DNA of 64,000 nt, taken from NCBI GenBank assembly GCA_021793215.1, contig JAJYTE010000004.1, positions 1 through 64,000 on the forward strand, in the 5' to 3' direction. This document shows positions 1 through 8,080 of the stretch, piece after piece. Source of the DNA: Bacillota bacterium. GTDB lineage: Bacteria > Bacillota > Sulfobacillia > JAJZYS01 > JAJYTV01. Every line of letters starts with the position of its first letter. The first letter of the stretch is position 1. The position numbers were made by a program, and so were the translations under genes. The notes beneath the pieces are model-generated. The model was not told where the DNA came from. It was given only the letters and a program-made list of their open reading frames with translations, and did not search any database.

Positions 1-456
1 GGCACGTTCGTCCCAAACCCGGACCCCACGCCTCCCCTTCTGCTACTGGCGGGCGGATCCGGACTCGCGCCGATGCGCGCGATCGGTGAGGCGTCGCTTG
101 CACAGCACCCCAGTCGGCCGGTGTCGCTGTTCTTCTCCGCGCGCACCTTGCGAGACGCCATCGACCACGACGTTTTCGAAGCGTTGCAGCGCACGAACGC
201 AGCGTTCCGCTACCTCCTCACGCTGACGCGCGAGGAGGGCACAGCGCTGCACGGCCACATCCCGGACCTCCTTTCGCAAGAGATCGGATCCACCGTCTCC
301 CAGGAGGTGTTCATTGCGGGCGCTGCGGGCTTCGTCACCGCCTGCGCGAACGCGGTACGCGAGCTTGGAGCAGATCCCGTCAGGGTCCACACGGAACCGT
401 TCTTTCTCGAGCCGCAGCCATGGTTTGCACCAACGAGCCTGCAACCTTCCCCCTGA
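1..456 (+). CDS. Ferredoxin-NADP reductase-type oxidoreductase, C-terminal part (5' end outside window)
   Basis: The reading frame is open from base 1, so the start lies upstream of the window; 151 codons are visible. They begin with an NAD(P)-binding loop, LLLLAGGSGLAPMRA, which is the typical glycine-rich turn before the nucleotide-binding half of ferredoxin-NADP(+) reductase family proteins. Near the C-terminus, FIAGAAGFVTACANAVRELG matches the family's substrate-binding segment (usually CGP..M), with the usual Cys replaced by Ala, and the family's typical end (E.FF) is present as TEPFF. Such domains pass electrons between NAD(P)H and a flavin or iron-sulfur partner. The N-terminal FAD half and any ferredoxin domain cannot be seen, so the partner is unknown. 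It is followed 12 bases later by the adenosyltransferase gene and probably shares its transcript. Confidence 0.75.
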   Translation, partial: GTFVPNPDPTPPLLLLAGGSGLAPMRAIGEASLAQHPSRPVSLFFSARTLRDAIDHDVFEALQRTNAAFRYLLTLTREEGTALHGHIPDLLSQEIGSTVSQEVFIAGAAGFVTACANAVRELGADPVRVHTEPFFLEPQPWFAPTSLQPSP

Positions 457-468
457 GGAGGCTACGAC

Positions 469-1041
469 GTGGCCGAGATCTACACCAAACTCGGTGACGA
501 CGGTACGACCGGACTGCTGTTCGGGGGCCGGATCTCCAAGGCCGAGCCCCTGATCGACGCGATCGGCACCCTGGACGAGGCCGTTGCGGCGCTTGGGCTG
601 GCCCGCGCGGCCAGTACCGATCCCGGGCTCGTCGCGCACATCCTGGAAGTGCAACGGGGCATGTTCGTCGCTGGAGCGGACCTTGCGGCGAACCCGCGCG
701 CCCGCGAGCGTTTGGTTGCGGGCATCTCCCTCGTGACCGCCGGGATGGTCAGTCGGGTCGAGGAGCTGATCGATGCGAGGGTTGCGGAACACCCCCTACG
801 TCCCGTGTTCCTGGTGCCGGGCGCCAATCTCGTCTCCGCCGCCCTTGAACTGGGCAGAACGGTGGTCCGCCGCGCGGAGCGCCGGCTCGTCGCCTGCGAG
901 GCGCAGCACACCGTCGCGAACCCGCAGGTCCTCCGCTACCTCAACCGGGTCTCCGACCTCCTCTACGTGCTTGCGCGCTGGGCAGCCGACGAGGAGACGG
1001 AACCGATCAGCCACGGCCCGCCCGCAGCGGCGCAGGACTGA
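469..1041 (+). CDS. PduO-type ATP:cob(I)alamin adenosyltransferase
   Basis: This 190-residue protein starts at GTG, preceded by a GAGGAGG Shine-Dalgarno sequence. The N-terminus IYTKLGDDGTTGLLFGG is the ATP-binding signature of PduO-type corrinoid adenosyltransferases (usual form TKTGD.G.T.L..G). The helical core with the RRAERRLVA and LNRVSDLLYVLARW segments is also conserved. The enzyme moves the adenosyl group of ATP onto cob(I)alamin to make adenosylcobalamin in the cytoplasm. The upstream flavin reductase-type gene lies only 12 bases away. Supplying electrons for Co(II) reduction is an attractive role for it, but that is inference. The gene converges on the mevalonate operon; no clear terminator is seen in the 117-base gap. 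Confidence 0.92.
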   Translation: MAEIYTKLGDDGTTGLLFGGRISKAEPLIDAIGTLDEAVAALGLARAASTDPGLVAHILEVQRGMFVAGADLAANPRARERLVAGISLVTAGMVSRVEELIDARVAEHPLRPVFLVPGANLVSAALELGRTVVRRAERRLVACEAQHTVANPQVLRYLNRVSDLLYVLARWAADEETEPISHGPPAAAQD

Positions 1042-1158
1042 GCGCACGCCGCCAACACCCTTGTGCCACCGGCGCCGCGGGCTTGGGCGCGGTACCGGAC
1101 GAAGCCGACCAAGGCGGCCGGGAACGCTCATCCGAGTCTCGCGACGACATGCCACGCG

Positions 1159-2262
1159 CTAACCTACCTCCGACACCGTGACGCCCTTCGCTCCCCCGAG
1201 GAGGTCGAGCGGGGTGGCGCCGAGTGCACGCCACTGCTCGAAGAGCGCGTCGCGCACCCGCGGCGAACTCGGCACGAGAGCGATCGCGCAGTCGCCGCCG
1301 CCGGCGCCTGAGGGCTTGCCCGCTCCGCCGACGGCCTCCGCGCCGTCCGCCAGCCTTTTCAGCAGCGGTGGCTCCACGTCGATGCCGGACGTTCGGCCGA
1401 ACTCTACGAGGGTCCTGCGCGCCCCGCGAAGCACGCTGATGGTATGCGCTGCATCGCGCCGCCGAAAGGCGTCGACCAGCTCGGACACTCCGGCCCGACT
1501 GCGCCTGAGAAAGTCGGCGTAGCCGTCCGGACAGGCCGCGCGGTAACGGTCCGCGCTGTTCAGCGCGTCCGCGGTGGAGAACGCGGCGCCCGTCCACGCG
1601 ACCCCCAGCTCGATTCCTGACGGCGGCTCCATCGACAGCGGATCCGGACCGGGCCAGCGCAGCCGCGTCACCCGTTCAATCTGCTCACCGCCCGCCACCA
1701 GCGACTGCGCCCAGCGCAACCCCGCTGCATCGTAGCGTAGCCAGCCGCCGTGGACAGACGCCGCCACGTCGGCCCCTGAACCATTCCCCTGGGCGGCGAA
1801 ATGGGCGAGCGCCGCCAGACGGAACAGGTCGCGCCGGGCTGGATCGGTGTCCGCGAGGGCGTGCACCGCCGCGACCACCGCTACGCTGACGGCAGCGCTT
1901 GAGCCCATCCCGAGCTTGCGCCCCGCCCCATCCGCAAGGTCACTCTTGATCTCCAGGGAGAAAGGGGGCAGGCACAGCCCGTCCATGCGCAGGCTGCAGA
2001 GCGCGGCCTCGAGCGCGGAAGCGACGAAACGCAGGCGAGCGCTCTCGCCCGCCAGTGCGACGCGTCCGCCCGCTTCTCTCCAGGCTATCCCCAGCGCCCC
2101 ACCATCGGTGCGAATGCGCGCGGCACCGTCCTCGACGGCGCGTACGGTCACGGTCCGTTCGACGGCGGTGACCACCGCGCCGCAGCCCGGTTCGAGCACT
2201 GCGTATTCCCCCGCGATCACAAGCTTTCCCGGCGCGACGGCCAGGACGGAGCGACCGCTCAT
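1159..2262 (-). CDS. Phosphomevalonate kinase
   Basis: The protein has 367 residues in the GHMP kinase superfamily. It phosphorylates mevalonate 5-phosphate to the diphosphate, the second kinase step of the classical mevalonate pathway. Visible motifs are the N-terminal APGKLVIAGEYAVLEPG, the ATP loop GMGSSAAVSV and the C-terminal glycine-rich KPSGAGGGDCAIAL. The ORF track extends it to 601 residues, but the true start is the ATG at 2262. That start overlaps the mvaD stop codon as ATGA, and homology begins there. It is the last gene of the lplA-mvaA-mvk-idi-mvaD-pmk run. The presence of this kinase together with a diphosphomevalonate decarboxylase indicates the classical rather than the archaeal branch. 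Confidence 0.93.
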   Translation of the reverse strand: MSGRSVLAVAPGKLVIAGEYAVLEPGCGAVVTAVERTVTVRAVEDGAARIRTDGGALGIAWREAGGRVALAGESARLRFVASALEAALCSLRMDGLCLPPFSLEIKSDLADGAGRKLGMGSSAAVSVAVVAAVHALADTDPARRDLFRLAALAHFAAQGNGSGADVAASVHGGWLRYDAAGLRWAQSLVAGGEQIERVTRLRWPGPDPLSMEPPSGIELGVAWTGAAFSTADALNSADRYRAACPDGYADFLRRSRAGVSELVDAFRRRDAAHTISVLRGARRTLVEFGRTSGIDVEPPLLKRLADGAEAVGGAGKPSGAGGGDCAIALVPSSPRVRDALFEQWRALGATPLDLLGGAKGVTVSEVG

Positions 2263-3242
2263 GCGGGAAGGACCCGCGCCGCCGGACCTGGGCCGCTGGT
2301 CAGGACGTCCTCGACACCCTGCACATCGCGCAGGGCCGCCTCGACCACGCCCACTTCCTGCGGCCGGCATAGCACCTTGACGTTCGGTCCAGCATCGATC
2401 GTCGCGTAGGCCTCGGTGCCGCCTCGGCGCAGAACCCGCACGCGTGAGAGTACCGCGAGCGTTGCCGGCAACCAGTAGCTGAAGGGGGGATCCGCACCCA
2501 GGGTCGTCGCGTGCATGCGCATCGCGCTGCGTTCCGCGGCCTCCCCTAGCCGGGTCAGGTCCCGGTCCGCCAGCGCCTGCCGCACTTCGCGCAGCTCCCG
2601 CTCGACCGAGAGCCGCCAGGCATCGTAGAAGACGGAGGACTCGGCCGTTCGGCGCATGCCAAGACGGCTCGAGACCTCCTTGCGGCCACTGTTGACGATG
2701 GCGATCACCACCCTGAGGTCCCAGTGTTCCGGCCCGAATAGGCGCACCGCGTAGGAATCGCTGCCGTCGGGCGCCCTGCCGCACAGCCATTCTGCGAACC
2801 CGCCGGGCACGGACCGGCAGGCGGAGCCGGAACCCTGCCGCGCGAGGGCGGAAACCTCCGCCTCCGTAAGTCGGAGTCCGAGCGCGGCGCTCGCCGCCGT
2901 CGCAATCGCCGCAAAACCTGCCGCGGACGAGCCCAGTCCGGCGCCGAGCGGTAGATTGCCCCAACAGTGCACCTCAGCCGTACCACTGAAGCCTGCCATA
3001 GAGCGCACGAGATCCAATACCCGCAGCGTGCGCCGTCCGTCGGATGGGCCCGCCGGCGCTCCTCCGACCTCGATTAGGTCCGGCCCGTCCCCCTCCCCGA
3101 AGCGAACGCTGGCCTCGGTCCACAAGGCATCCAGCGTGATCGAAATGCTGCCCGTCTCGGGCAGCACGAGCCGCTCGTCCCGCTTGCCCCAGTACTTCGC
3201 CAGTGCGACGTTGCTGTGCGCGATGGCGCGTGCGCTCCTCAT
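2259..3242 (-). CDS. mvaD: Diphosphomevalonate decarboxylase
   Basis: This 327-residue GHMP-family enzyme converts mevalonate diphosphate to isopentenyl diphosphate with loss of CO2, using ATP. The N-terminus carries AHSNVALAKYWGKRD, the family signature, followed by LPETGSISITLD. The phosphate-binding loop GAGLGSSAAGFAAIA and the downstream GSGSACRSVPGGFAEW, which holds the substrate-binding serine and arginine region, are intact. The start ATG at 3242 overlaps the stop of the isomerase gene by four bases, and the gene overlaps phosphomevalonate kinase in the same way, so translation is probably coupled. The longer ORF of 413 residues has no homology before this methionine. Confidence 0.95.
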   Translation of the reverse strand: MRSARAIAHSNVALAKYWGKRDERLVLPETGSISITLDALWTEASVRFGEGDGPDLIEVGGAPAGPSDGRRTLRVLDLVRSMAGFSGTAEVHCWGNLPLGAGLGSSAAGFAAIATAASAALGLRLTEAEVSALARQGSGSACRSVPGGFAEWLCGRAPDGSDSYAVRLFGPEHWDLRVVIAIVNSGRKEVSSRLGMRRTAESSVFYDAWRLSVERELREVRQALADRDLTRLGEAAERSAMRMHATTLGADPPFSYWLPATLAVLSRVRVLRRGGTEAYATIDAGPNVKVLCRPQEVGVVEAALRDVQGVEDVLTSGPGPAARVLPA

Positions 3243-4255
3243 CCTTCGATGCAGCGTAGGCTGTGCCCCGAACGCAGGCCCTGCACATCGCGCGCGCCGA
3301 CGAGGAACATGGCGAGACGCATCTCCTCGCAGATCTGGCTCAGCGCTTGCGCGACCGCGTCCGCTGACCGCGTTGCTGGCTCCAGGAGCGGCAGCGCGAG
3401 CGCCACGAGGTCCGCCCCAAGCGCCAGCGCCTTGGCCGCGTCCAGCCCCGTACGGATGCCCCCCGAGGCGATGAGCGGCAGGCTCGTCGCCGCGCGGCAT
3501 TGCACGAGGCTCTCGGCTGTCGGGATGCCCCAGTCAGCGAAGACCTCTCCCAGCCTCCGGCGCATCGGCTCCTTCGCCCGGAAGCCCTCGACGCGCGCCC
3601 AGGAGGTGCCGCCCACGCCGCTTACGTCGATGGCCGCGACCCCCTTGTCCTCCAGCTGAATCGCCACTGCGGCGGAGATCCCCGCCCCGCTCTCCTTGAC
3701 GAGGATCGGTAGACGCGCTGCCCGAACCACTTCCCCGATCCTGTCGAGCAGCCCGCGGAAATTGGTGTCGCCGCGCAACTGAATGGCCTCCTGCGTGGCG
3801 TTTAGATGTAGAAACACGCCGTCCGCCCGCAGCACATCGGCCGCCTGCAGCACCTCCTCGACCCCAAAGCCGCAGTTCAACTGCACGGCGCCAAGGTTGC
3901 CGTAGACGGGCACGTCCGGGGCGATCTCCCGCACCTCGGTGAAGGACGTCCGTGCCTCGGGGTGGCGGAACATGACGCGCTGGCTGCCCACGGCGATGGG
4001 CAGGCCGAGCATCTGCGCCGCGCGGGCTAGGTTGCGGTTGATGTCCCGTGAGAACTGGGGGCCACCGGTCATCGATGCGATCATCAGGGGGGCACCGACG
4101 TCGCGGCCGAGAAAGCGCCCAGCGAGCGATACCTCGCCGAGCGAGATCTCCGGCAGCGCCCGGTGCGTGAAGCGATACCGCTCGAAGCCCGTGTCCTGCC
4201 TTGCTTCCACCTCCTCTTGCAGGCAGATCGCAACATGGTCGAGCTTGCGTCGCAT
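3239..4255 (-). CDS. fni: Type 2 isopentenyl-diphosphate delta-isomerase (FMN-dependent)
   Basis: The enzyme interconverts isopentenyl and dimethylallyl diphosphate using reduced FMN and Mg2+. It starts RRKLDHVAICL, the conserved N-terminal strand. Other visible motifs are PLMIASMTGG (FMN site), the NATQEAIQ block holding the conserved Gln and Mg-binding Glu, ILVKESGAGI, DVSGVGGTSW and IASGGIRTG (FMN phosphate site). The length of about 338 residues is normal. The ATG at 4255 has a GGAGG six bases upstream and is preferred over the track's ATG at 4267, which would add four residues. The gene sits between mevalonate kinase and diphosphomevalonate decarboxylase and overlaps the latter by four bases. 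Confidence 0.95.
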   Translation of the reverse strand: MRRKLDHVAICLQEEVEARQDTGFERYRFTHRALPEISLGEVSLAGRFLGRDVGAPLMIASMTGGPQFSRDINRNLARAAQMLGLPIAVGSQRVMFRHPEARTSFTEVREIAPDVPVYGNLGAVQLNCGFGVEEVLQAADVLRADGVFLHLNATQEAIQLRGDTNFRGLLDRIGEVVRAARLPILVKESGAGISAAVAIQLEDKGVAAIDVSGVGGTSWARVEGFRAKEPMRRRLGEVFADWGIPTAESLVQCRAATSLPLIASGGIRTGLDAAKALALGADLVALALPLLEPATRSADAVAQALSQICEEMRLAMFLVGARDVQGLRSGHSLRCIEG

Positions 4256-4271
4256 GGCGTCCTCCATCCGC

Positions 4272-5198
4272 TCAGGCCCCCTCCCCTACACAGAGTGTCC
4301 AGGTGCGAGTCGCCCCGGCCGCGCGCAGCGCCGCAGCGAGGCTGATGGCGTGCGGGGCATCCCTGGCCACGGCCAGGATGCATCCGCCGCGACCGCCGCC
4401 CGTGAGCTTCGCACCCATTGCGCCACCTCCGCGAGCCTCGGCGATCAGCCTTTCGATCTGCGGGGAACTTACCTCGAGTCTCTCGAGTTCCACTTGCGCG
4501 GCGTCCACGGCCCGCCCCAACGCTTGCGCATCTCCCGACGCGAGTGCACCGCGCGCCGCGTACGCCAGTTCCCCCAGGCGCCCGAGCGTGCGGTCCGTCT
4601 TCTGCGGCTGCCGTGTGCGCAGGCGACGGACCGCCTCGACGGCAGCCCGCGTCGTCGCGAGGACGCCCGTATGCGCTACGACGAAGTGCACAGGGCCCGC
4701 TACATGAAGTCCCCTTCCCTTGCTGGCGCGAAACCAGAGCGGTCGAGTCGAAAGCACCGCCGCCGCATCGAGTCCGCTCGGCTTGCCGTGGGCCTGCCTT
4801 TCGGCCAACATGACGAGCGAAAGCAGTTCCTCTCGCCGGGGCCGACGGCCCACCAAGGCGTACGCGGCCCGGACGACCCCCGCGGCGACGGCGGCGCTCG
4901 ATCCGAGGCCGCAGCCCGGCGGTATGGTGGACGAGATACGAAGGCAGACATCACGCATCGTCCCTCCCACGCACGCCAGCGCCTCCTCTGCGCACGCCGC
5001 GACTCCCGCGAGGGCGGCAGGCGCCCCGCGCAGGGGCCCGCTGTAGAGGGAACTCTCGATGCGCAGCGCGCCAGGCAACGGCTCAAAGACCGCGCACGTT
5101 TCAACCGCTCTGAAGGGCAGGGCGATCGCGGGTTGGCCGTATACCGCGGAATGCTCGCCGATCAGGATCAGCTTGGCGTGGGTGCACTGCGTCGCCAT
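4272..5198 (-). CDS. mvk: Mevalonate kinase
   Basis: The 308-residue GHMP kinase phosphorylates mevalonate at the 5-hydroxyl. The N-terminal HAKLILIGEHSAVYGQPAIA is the mevalonate kinase signature, PPGCGLGSSAAVAAG is the ATP loop, and GAKLTGGGRGGCILAVA is the C-terminal motif. The GKPSGLDAAAV segment includes the catalytic aspartate region. Its start lies two bases after the HMG-CoA reductase stop codon and has no strong ribosome-binding site of its own, so it is probably translated by coupling. The adjacent isomerase gene follows within 16 bases. Confidence 0.95.
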   Translation of the reverse strand: MATQCTHAKLILIGEHSAVYGQPAIALPFRAVETCAVFEPLPGALRIESSLYSGPLRGAPAALAGVAACAEEALACVGGTMRDVCLRISSTIPPGCGLGSSAAVAAGVVRAAYALVGRRPRREELLSLVMLAERQAHGKPSGLDAAAVLSTRPLWFRASKGRGLHVAGPVHFVVAHTGVLATTRAAVEAVRRLRTRQPQKTDRTLGRLGELAYAARGALASGDAQALGRAVDAAQVELERLEVSSPQIERLIAEARGGGAMGAKLTGGGRGGCILAVARDAPHAISLAAALRAAGATRTWTLCVGEGA

Positions 5199-5200
5199 CG

Positions 5201-6463
5201 CTAGGTCAGACGCGCGAGGATCTCACGTGCGGCGCTCACGCGGACCTCGCCGAGGCGGACGATCTCCTGCGCCACGCGCTCTACGAGCTCCCCCTGGGCG
5301 CCGGCGGCTAGCGCGACGGAGCGGGCGTGGAGCGCCATGTGGCCGTGCTGGATGCCGTGCGTTGCGAGCGCCTTCAGCGCACCGAGATTCTGCGCAAGGC
5401 CCACCGCCACGATGAGCTGCGCCAGTTCCTGCGCCCCCTCGACGCCGCAGAGGCGGAGCGCCGCGCGCGTGCCGGGCGTGAGCCCCACGGAGCCGCCGAC
5501 GCTGCCGACCGGCATCGGCAGTTCGAGTGATCCGACGAGGTTGCCGTCGAGGTCAACATCCCACGTGGTCAGGGGGCGGTAGCGACCGGTGCGGCACGCG
5601 TGACCGTGAGCCGCCGCCTCGATGGCCCGCCAGTCGTTGCCGGTCGCGATGACGACGGCGTCCACCCCGTTCATCACGCCCTTGTTGTGCGTGACGGCCC
5701 GGTGGAAGTCCGCGCCTGCGAAGAGGGTGGCCTGCACGATCCCGTCACGCACTTCTGGCCCGGAGAAACCGGGTGCGGTGAGGTGCGCCGGGGCGATGAC
5801 GCAGCGCGCTCTGGCGAGGCAGGAGTCCGTGTAGTTCGAAAGGATGCGCAGACCGACCCGGCCCCCGGTAAGGTCGGAGATCAGCGGCGCGATCGCCTCG
5901 ACCATTGTGTTGACAGTGTTGGCCCCCATCGCGTCGCACGTGTCGACAATCAGGTGTACCACAAGGCCATCTGGCAGGGGATGGACCGAGATGGCCCGCG
6001 CACCTCCCCCGCGCGCGCGCATCGTCGGGTGAACGCTGTCGGCGACGGCCAGTATCTCTGCTTCATGCCGCAGCAGGGAAACCTTTGCGGTGGCCGGATT
6101 GACACAGGTCCTAACCTCGACCTGGCCGATCATCTCTCGGTTTGTCGCCTCGGTTTGGAACCCGCCGCTCTGGCGCACGATGCGCGCCGCGTGACTGGCG
6201 GAGGCGACGACGGACGGCTCCTCCACGGCCATCGGTACGAGGTGGTCCCGGCCGTTGATCTGGAAGTTCAGGCCGATCCCGAGCGGCAGCGAGATCACTC
6301 CGACGGCGTTTTCCACCATCTTGTCGGCCGTCTCCAGTCCGAGCGCCCGCCCTGGTTCCAGTGCCTCGAGGTCCTCCGCCTTCGCCTCCCCCTTCAGCAG
6401 CCACTGCCGCCGATGCGCGAGGTCCAGCCGATGGAAGCCGGGCAGGCGCGACGTCAGCCTCAT
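5201..6463 (-). CDS. mvaA: Hydroxymethylglutaryl-CoA reductase, degradative-type (class II) fold
   Basis: The protein has about 420 residues and reduces HMG-CoA to mevalonate, the committed step of the pathway. Conserved features are ADKMVENAVGVISLPLG (the class II equivalent of the ENVIG region), ICFM-like active-site segments, the cofactor motif DAMGANTVNTMVEA, and NKGVMNGVDAVVIATGNDW with the catalytic lysine region. The length fits soluble bacterial class II enzymes; there are no membrane segments. The start at 6463 has an AGGGG five bases upstream and gives the typical RLPGFHRLD N-terminus. The track start at 6514 would overlap lplA and adds a non-homologous leader. Class II enzymes often prefer NADH, but the cofactor cannot be read with confidence here. 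No HMG-CoA synthase gene is seen in the window. Confidence 0.94.
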   Translation of the reverse strand: MRLTSRLPGFHRLDLAHRRQWLLKGEAKAEDLEALEPGRALGLETADKMVENAVGVISLPLGIGLNFQINGRDHLVPMAVEEPSVVASASHAARIVRQSGGFQTEATNREMIGQVEVRTCVNPATAKVSLLRHEAEILAVADSVHPTMRARGGGARAISVHPLPDGLVVHLIVDTCDAMGANTVNTMVEAIAPLISDLTGGRVGLRILSNYTDSCLARARCVIAPAHLTAPGFSGPEVRDGIVQATLFAGADFHRAVTHNKGVMNGVDAVVIATGNDWRAIEAAAHGHACRTGRYRPLTTWDVDLDGNLVGSLELPMPVGSVGGSVGLTPGTRAALRLCGVEGAQELAQLIVAVGLAQNLGALKALATHGIQHGHMALHARSVALAAGAQGELVERVAQEIVRLGEVRVSAAREILARLT

Positions 6464-6476
6464 CTGCCCCTGCACC

Positions 6477-7499
6477 TCAGCTGGCCTGCTGGGGAGGTGC
6501 AGCCGTGCGCGCACAGATCAGTGCGATCAAGTCTTCGCTGGTGACGCCGCCGAGGTACTCCTCGACGGGCAGTCTGCGGAGGGCTGCATCCACGTCGTCG
6601 CGACGATGCCGACAGCCGCCGAGAGCGGCTTCGAGCTCCCCGATGTCCCGTTGGCCGAAGAAGTCGCCATAGATACGGCAAGTCTGGATGCGCCCGCTGG
6701 CGACGTCGAGCCGCACGTCGACCGTACCGGGGCCGAACCGCCGTCTGCGTTGCAGGGTGAAACGCGGGGAGTCCCCGTAGTTCCATTCCCAGCGGGCGTA
6801 CCGCTGCTCGCGCAGTCGGTGCACCTTTGCGAGCTGACCCTCGTCTAGCTGGATAGTCCGACCCACGCCGCCGTACTCCTGCGCGATCCCGGCGAGCAGC
6901 GCGAGGCGCAGGTCGCCCAGAGTGAAGCCCTGCGGCAGGTACGGACGCAGGTTCGTCACGCGGCTGCGCACGGACTTCACGCCGTGGCTCTCCACCTTCT
7001 CCGGATCGACGTGCAGGGCGCGCTGCACGTTCTCCAGATTGGCGTCGAAGAGGATCGTTCCATGGTGCATCAGCCGGCCGCCCTGAATGAACTGCGCGTT
7101 CCCGGAGAACTTGCGCCCCTCGACGGAGAGGTCGTTGCGGCTCGTCGTCTCCGCCGGAACGCCGAGGCGGCGCAGGGTGGCCGCAATGGGATCGAGGAAG
7201 CGCTGGAAGCTACTCCTTCCCCCTTCAGACTGCACGACCAAGGTGAAGTTGAGATTCCCGAGGTCGTGGTAGACGGCACCGCCGCCGCTACGCCGGCGTA
7301 CGACGCGCACGCCATGGCTGTCCACGTACTCCTGGTTGACCTCCTCGAGGGTGTTCTGGAACCGACCGACGATGACAGCCGGCTCATTCTGCCAGAGGAC
7401 GAGGTAGTCGTGCTCGGTCGGAAAGTACCCGTGGACGTACTCCTCAAGGGCCAGGTTGAATGCCGGTTCGGTGTGCAGGTTCTCGATCGGGATGAGCAC
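6477..7499 (-). CDS. lplA: Lipoate-protein ligase A family protein
   Basis: The protein has 340 residues. The N-terminal catalytic domain has the lipoate/biotin ligase fold with RRRSGGGAVYHDLGNLN, the lipoyl-AMP binding loop, and a TSRNDLSVEGRKFSGNAQ segment holding the catalytic lysine region. About 100 C-terminal residues match the accessory domain found in single-chain LplA proteins, so it can probably both activate lipoate with ATP and transfer it. It starts with GTG behind AAGGAGG. It lies 13 bases before mvaA and 40 bases after the DUF2249 gene. The Hdr-type sulfur oxidation cluster 8-15 kb away belongs to a system that elsewhere needs a lipoylated carrier, but no such carrier gene is in this window, so a link is only a suggestion. 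Confidence 0.9.
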   Translation of the reverse strand: MLIPIENLHTEPAFNLALEEYVHGYFPTEHDYLVLWQNEPAVIVGRFQNTLEEVNQEYVDSHGVRVVRRRSGGGAVYHDLGNLNFTLVVQSEGGRSSFQRFLDPIAATLRRLGVPAETTSRNDLSVEGRKFSGNAQFIQGGRLMHHGTILFDANLENVQRALHVDPEKVESHGVKSVRSRVTNLRPYLPQGFTLGDLRLALLAGIAQEYGGVGRTIQLDEGQLAKVHRLREQRYARWEWNYGDSPRFTLQRRRRFGPGTVDVRLDVASGRIQTCRIYGDFFGQRDIGELEAALGGCRHRRDDVDAALRRLPVEEYLGGVTSEDLIALICARTAAPPQQAS

Positions 7500-7539
7500 T
7501 GATGGACGCCTCCTTGGCCGTTCAAACGGCGGCGGCTGC

Positions 7540-8067
7540 TCAGTCGGAGTGGCGGATGAGCAGGTGCGCCCCCTGATCCTGCTTCTCCACGTGGATCGAG
7601 TGGCCGCGCTCCCTTAGCTCCGGGTAGAGGAACTGCGGTTCGCGGTCGTTGAAGGCCTCGAGCACCTCGCCGGGACCCATCTCCTCGAGCGTCGACAGGA
7701 TGCGGATCATCGGCTCGGGCGGCGTGAGCCCGCGGTTGTCCAGGGTGCGCACAGGAGCCGGCCACCCCTCCGCCGACGTCTTCGCGGCGGCATCGTCGTC
7801 CGGCGCCGCCTTCGACCTGTGGCCGAAGAGCCCGCGCTTCTCGCCCGGGCTGAAGAGAATCTCCCAGTCGCCGTCCTCGATCCGCTTCGCCTCGTGTCCG
7901 TAGCCCTTCATGCCGAGCACCCGGTAGAGCGGGATCGGCTCGAAGGTGGCCCGCAGCAGCAGGGGCTGCCCAGGGGAAAGTCCCTTGACCGCCTGCATGA
8001 TCATCGGCAGCGGTTCGCGCCCAGCCTTGAGATCCGCGCGTACATCGAGAATCTTCGGTTCCATCAT
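7540..8067 (-). CDS. Tandem DUF2249 domain protein
   Basis: This 175-residue soluble protein carries two DUF2249 units. The first is N-terminal (KILDVRADLKAG to about residue 72). The second is C-terminal (about residue 105 onward), with the family core RGLTPPEPMIRILSTLEEMG and AFNDREPQFLYPELRERGH. A charged linker of about 30 residues separates them. DUF2249 has a TusA-like fold and is frequently encoded beside nitric-oxide- or nitrite-related and heme-copper-oxidase-like proteins; the molecular function is not established. Here it lies 13 bases after a heme-copper-oxidase-like membrane protein, which fits that association. No cysteine resembling the TusA sulfur carrier residue is seen, so sulfur transfer by this protein is not supported. 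Confidence 0.85.
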   Translation of the reverse strand: MMEPKILDVRADLKAGREPLPMIMQAVKGLSPGQPLLLRATFEPIPLYRVLGMKGYGHEAKRIEDGDWEILFSPGEKRGLFGHRSKAAPDDDAAAKTSAEGWPAPVRTLDNRGLTPPEPMIRILSTLEEMGPGEVLEAFNDREPQFLYPELRERGHSIHVEKQDQGAHLLIRHSD

Positions 8068-8080
8068 GCTCCCACTCCCA

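Noticed and set aside
1159-2964. 601-residue version of phosphomevalonate kinase
   Set aside because: The first 234 residues lie over mvaD in another frame and lack homology; the ATG at 2262 overlaps the mvaD stop as ATGA.
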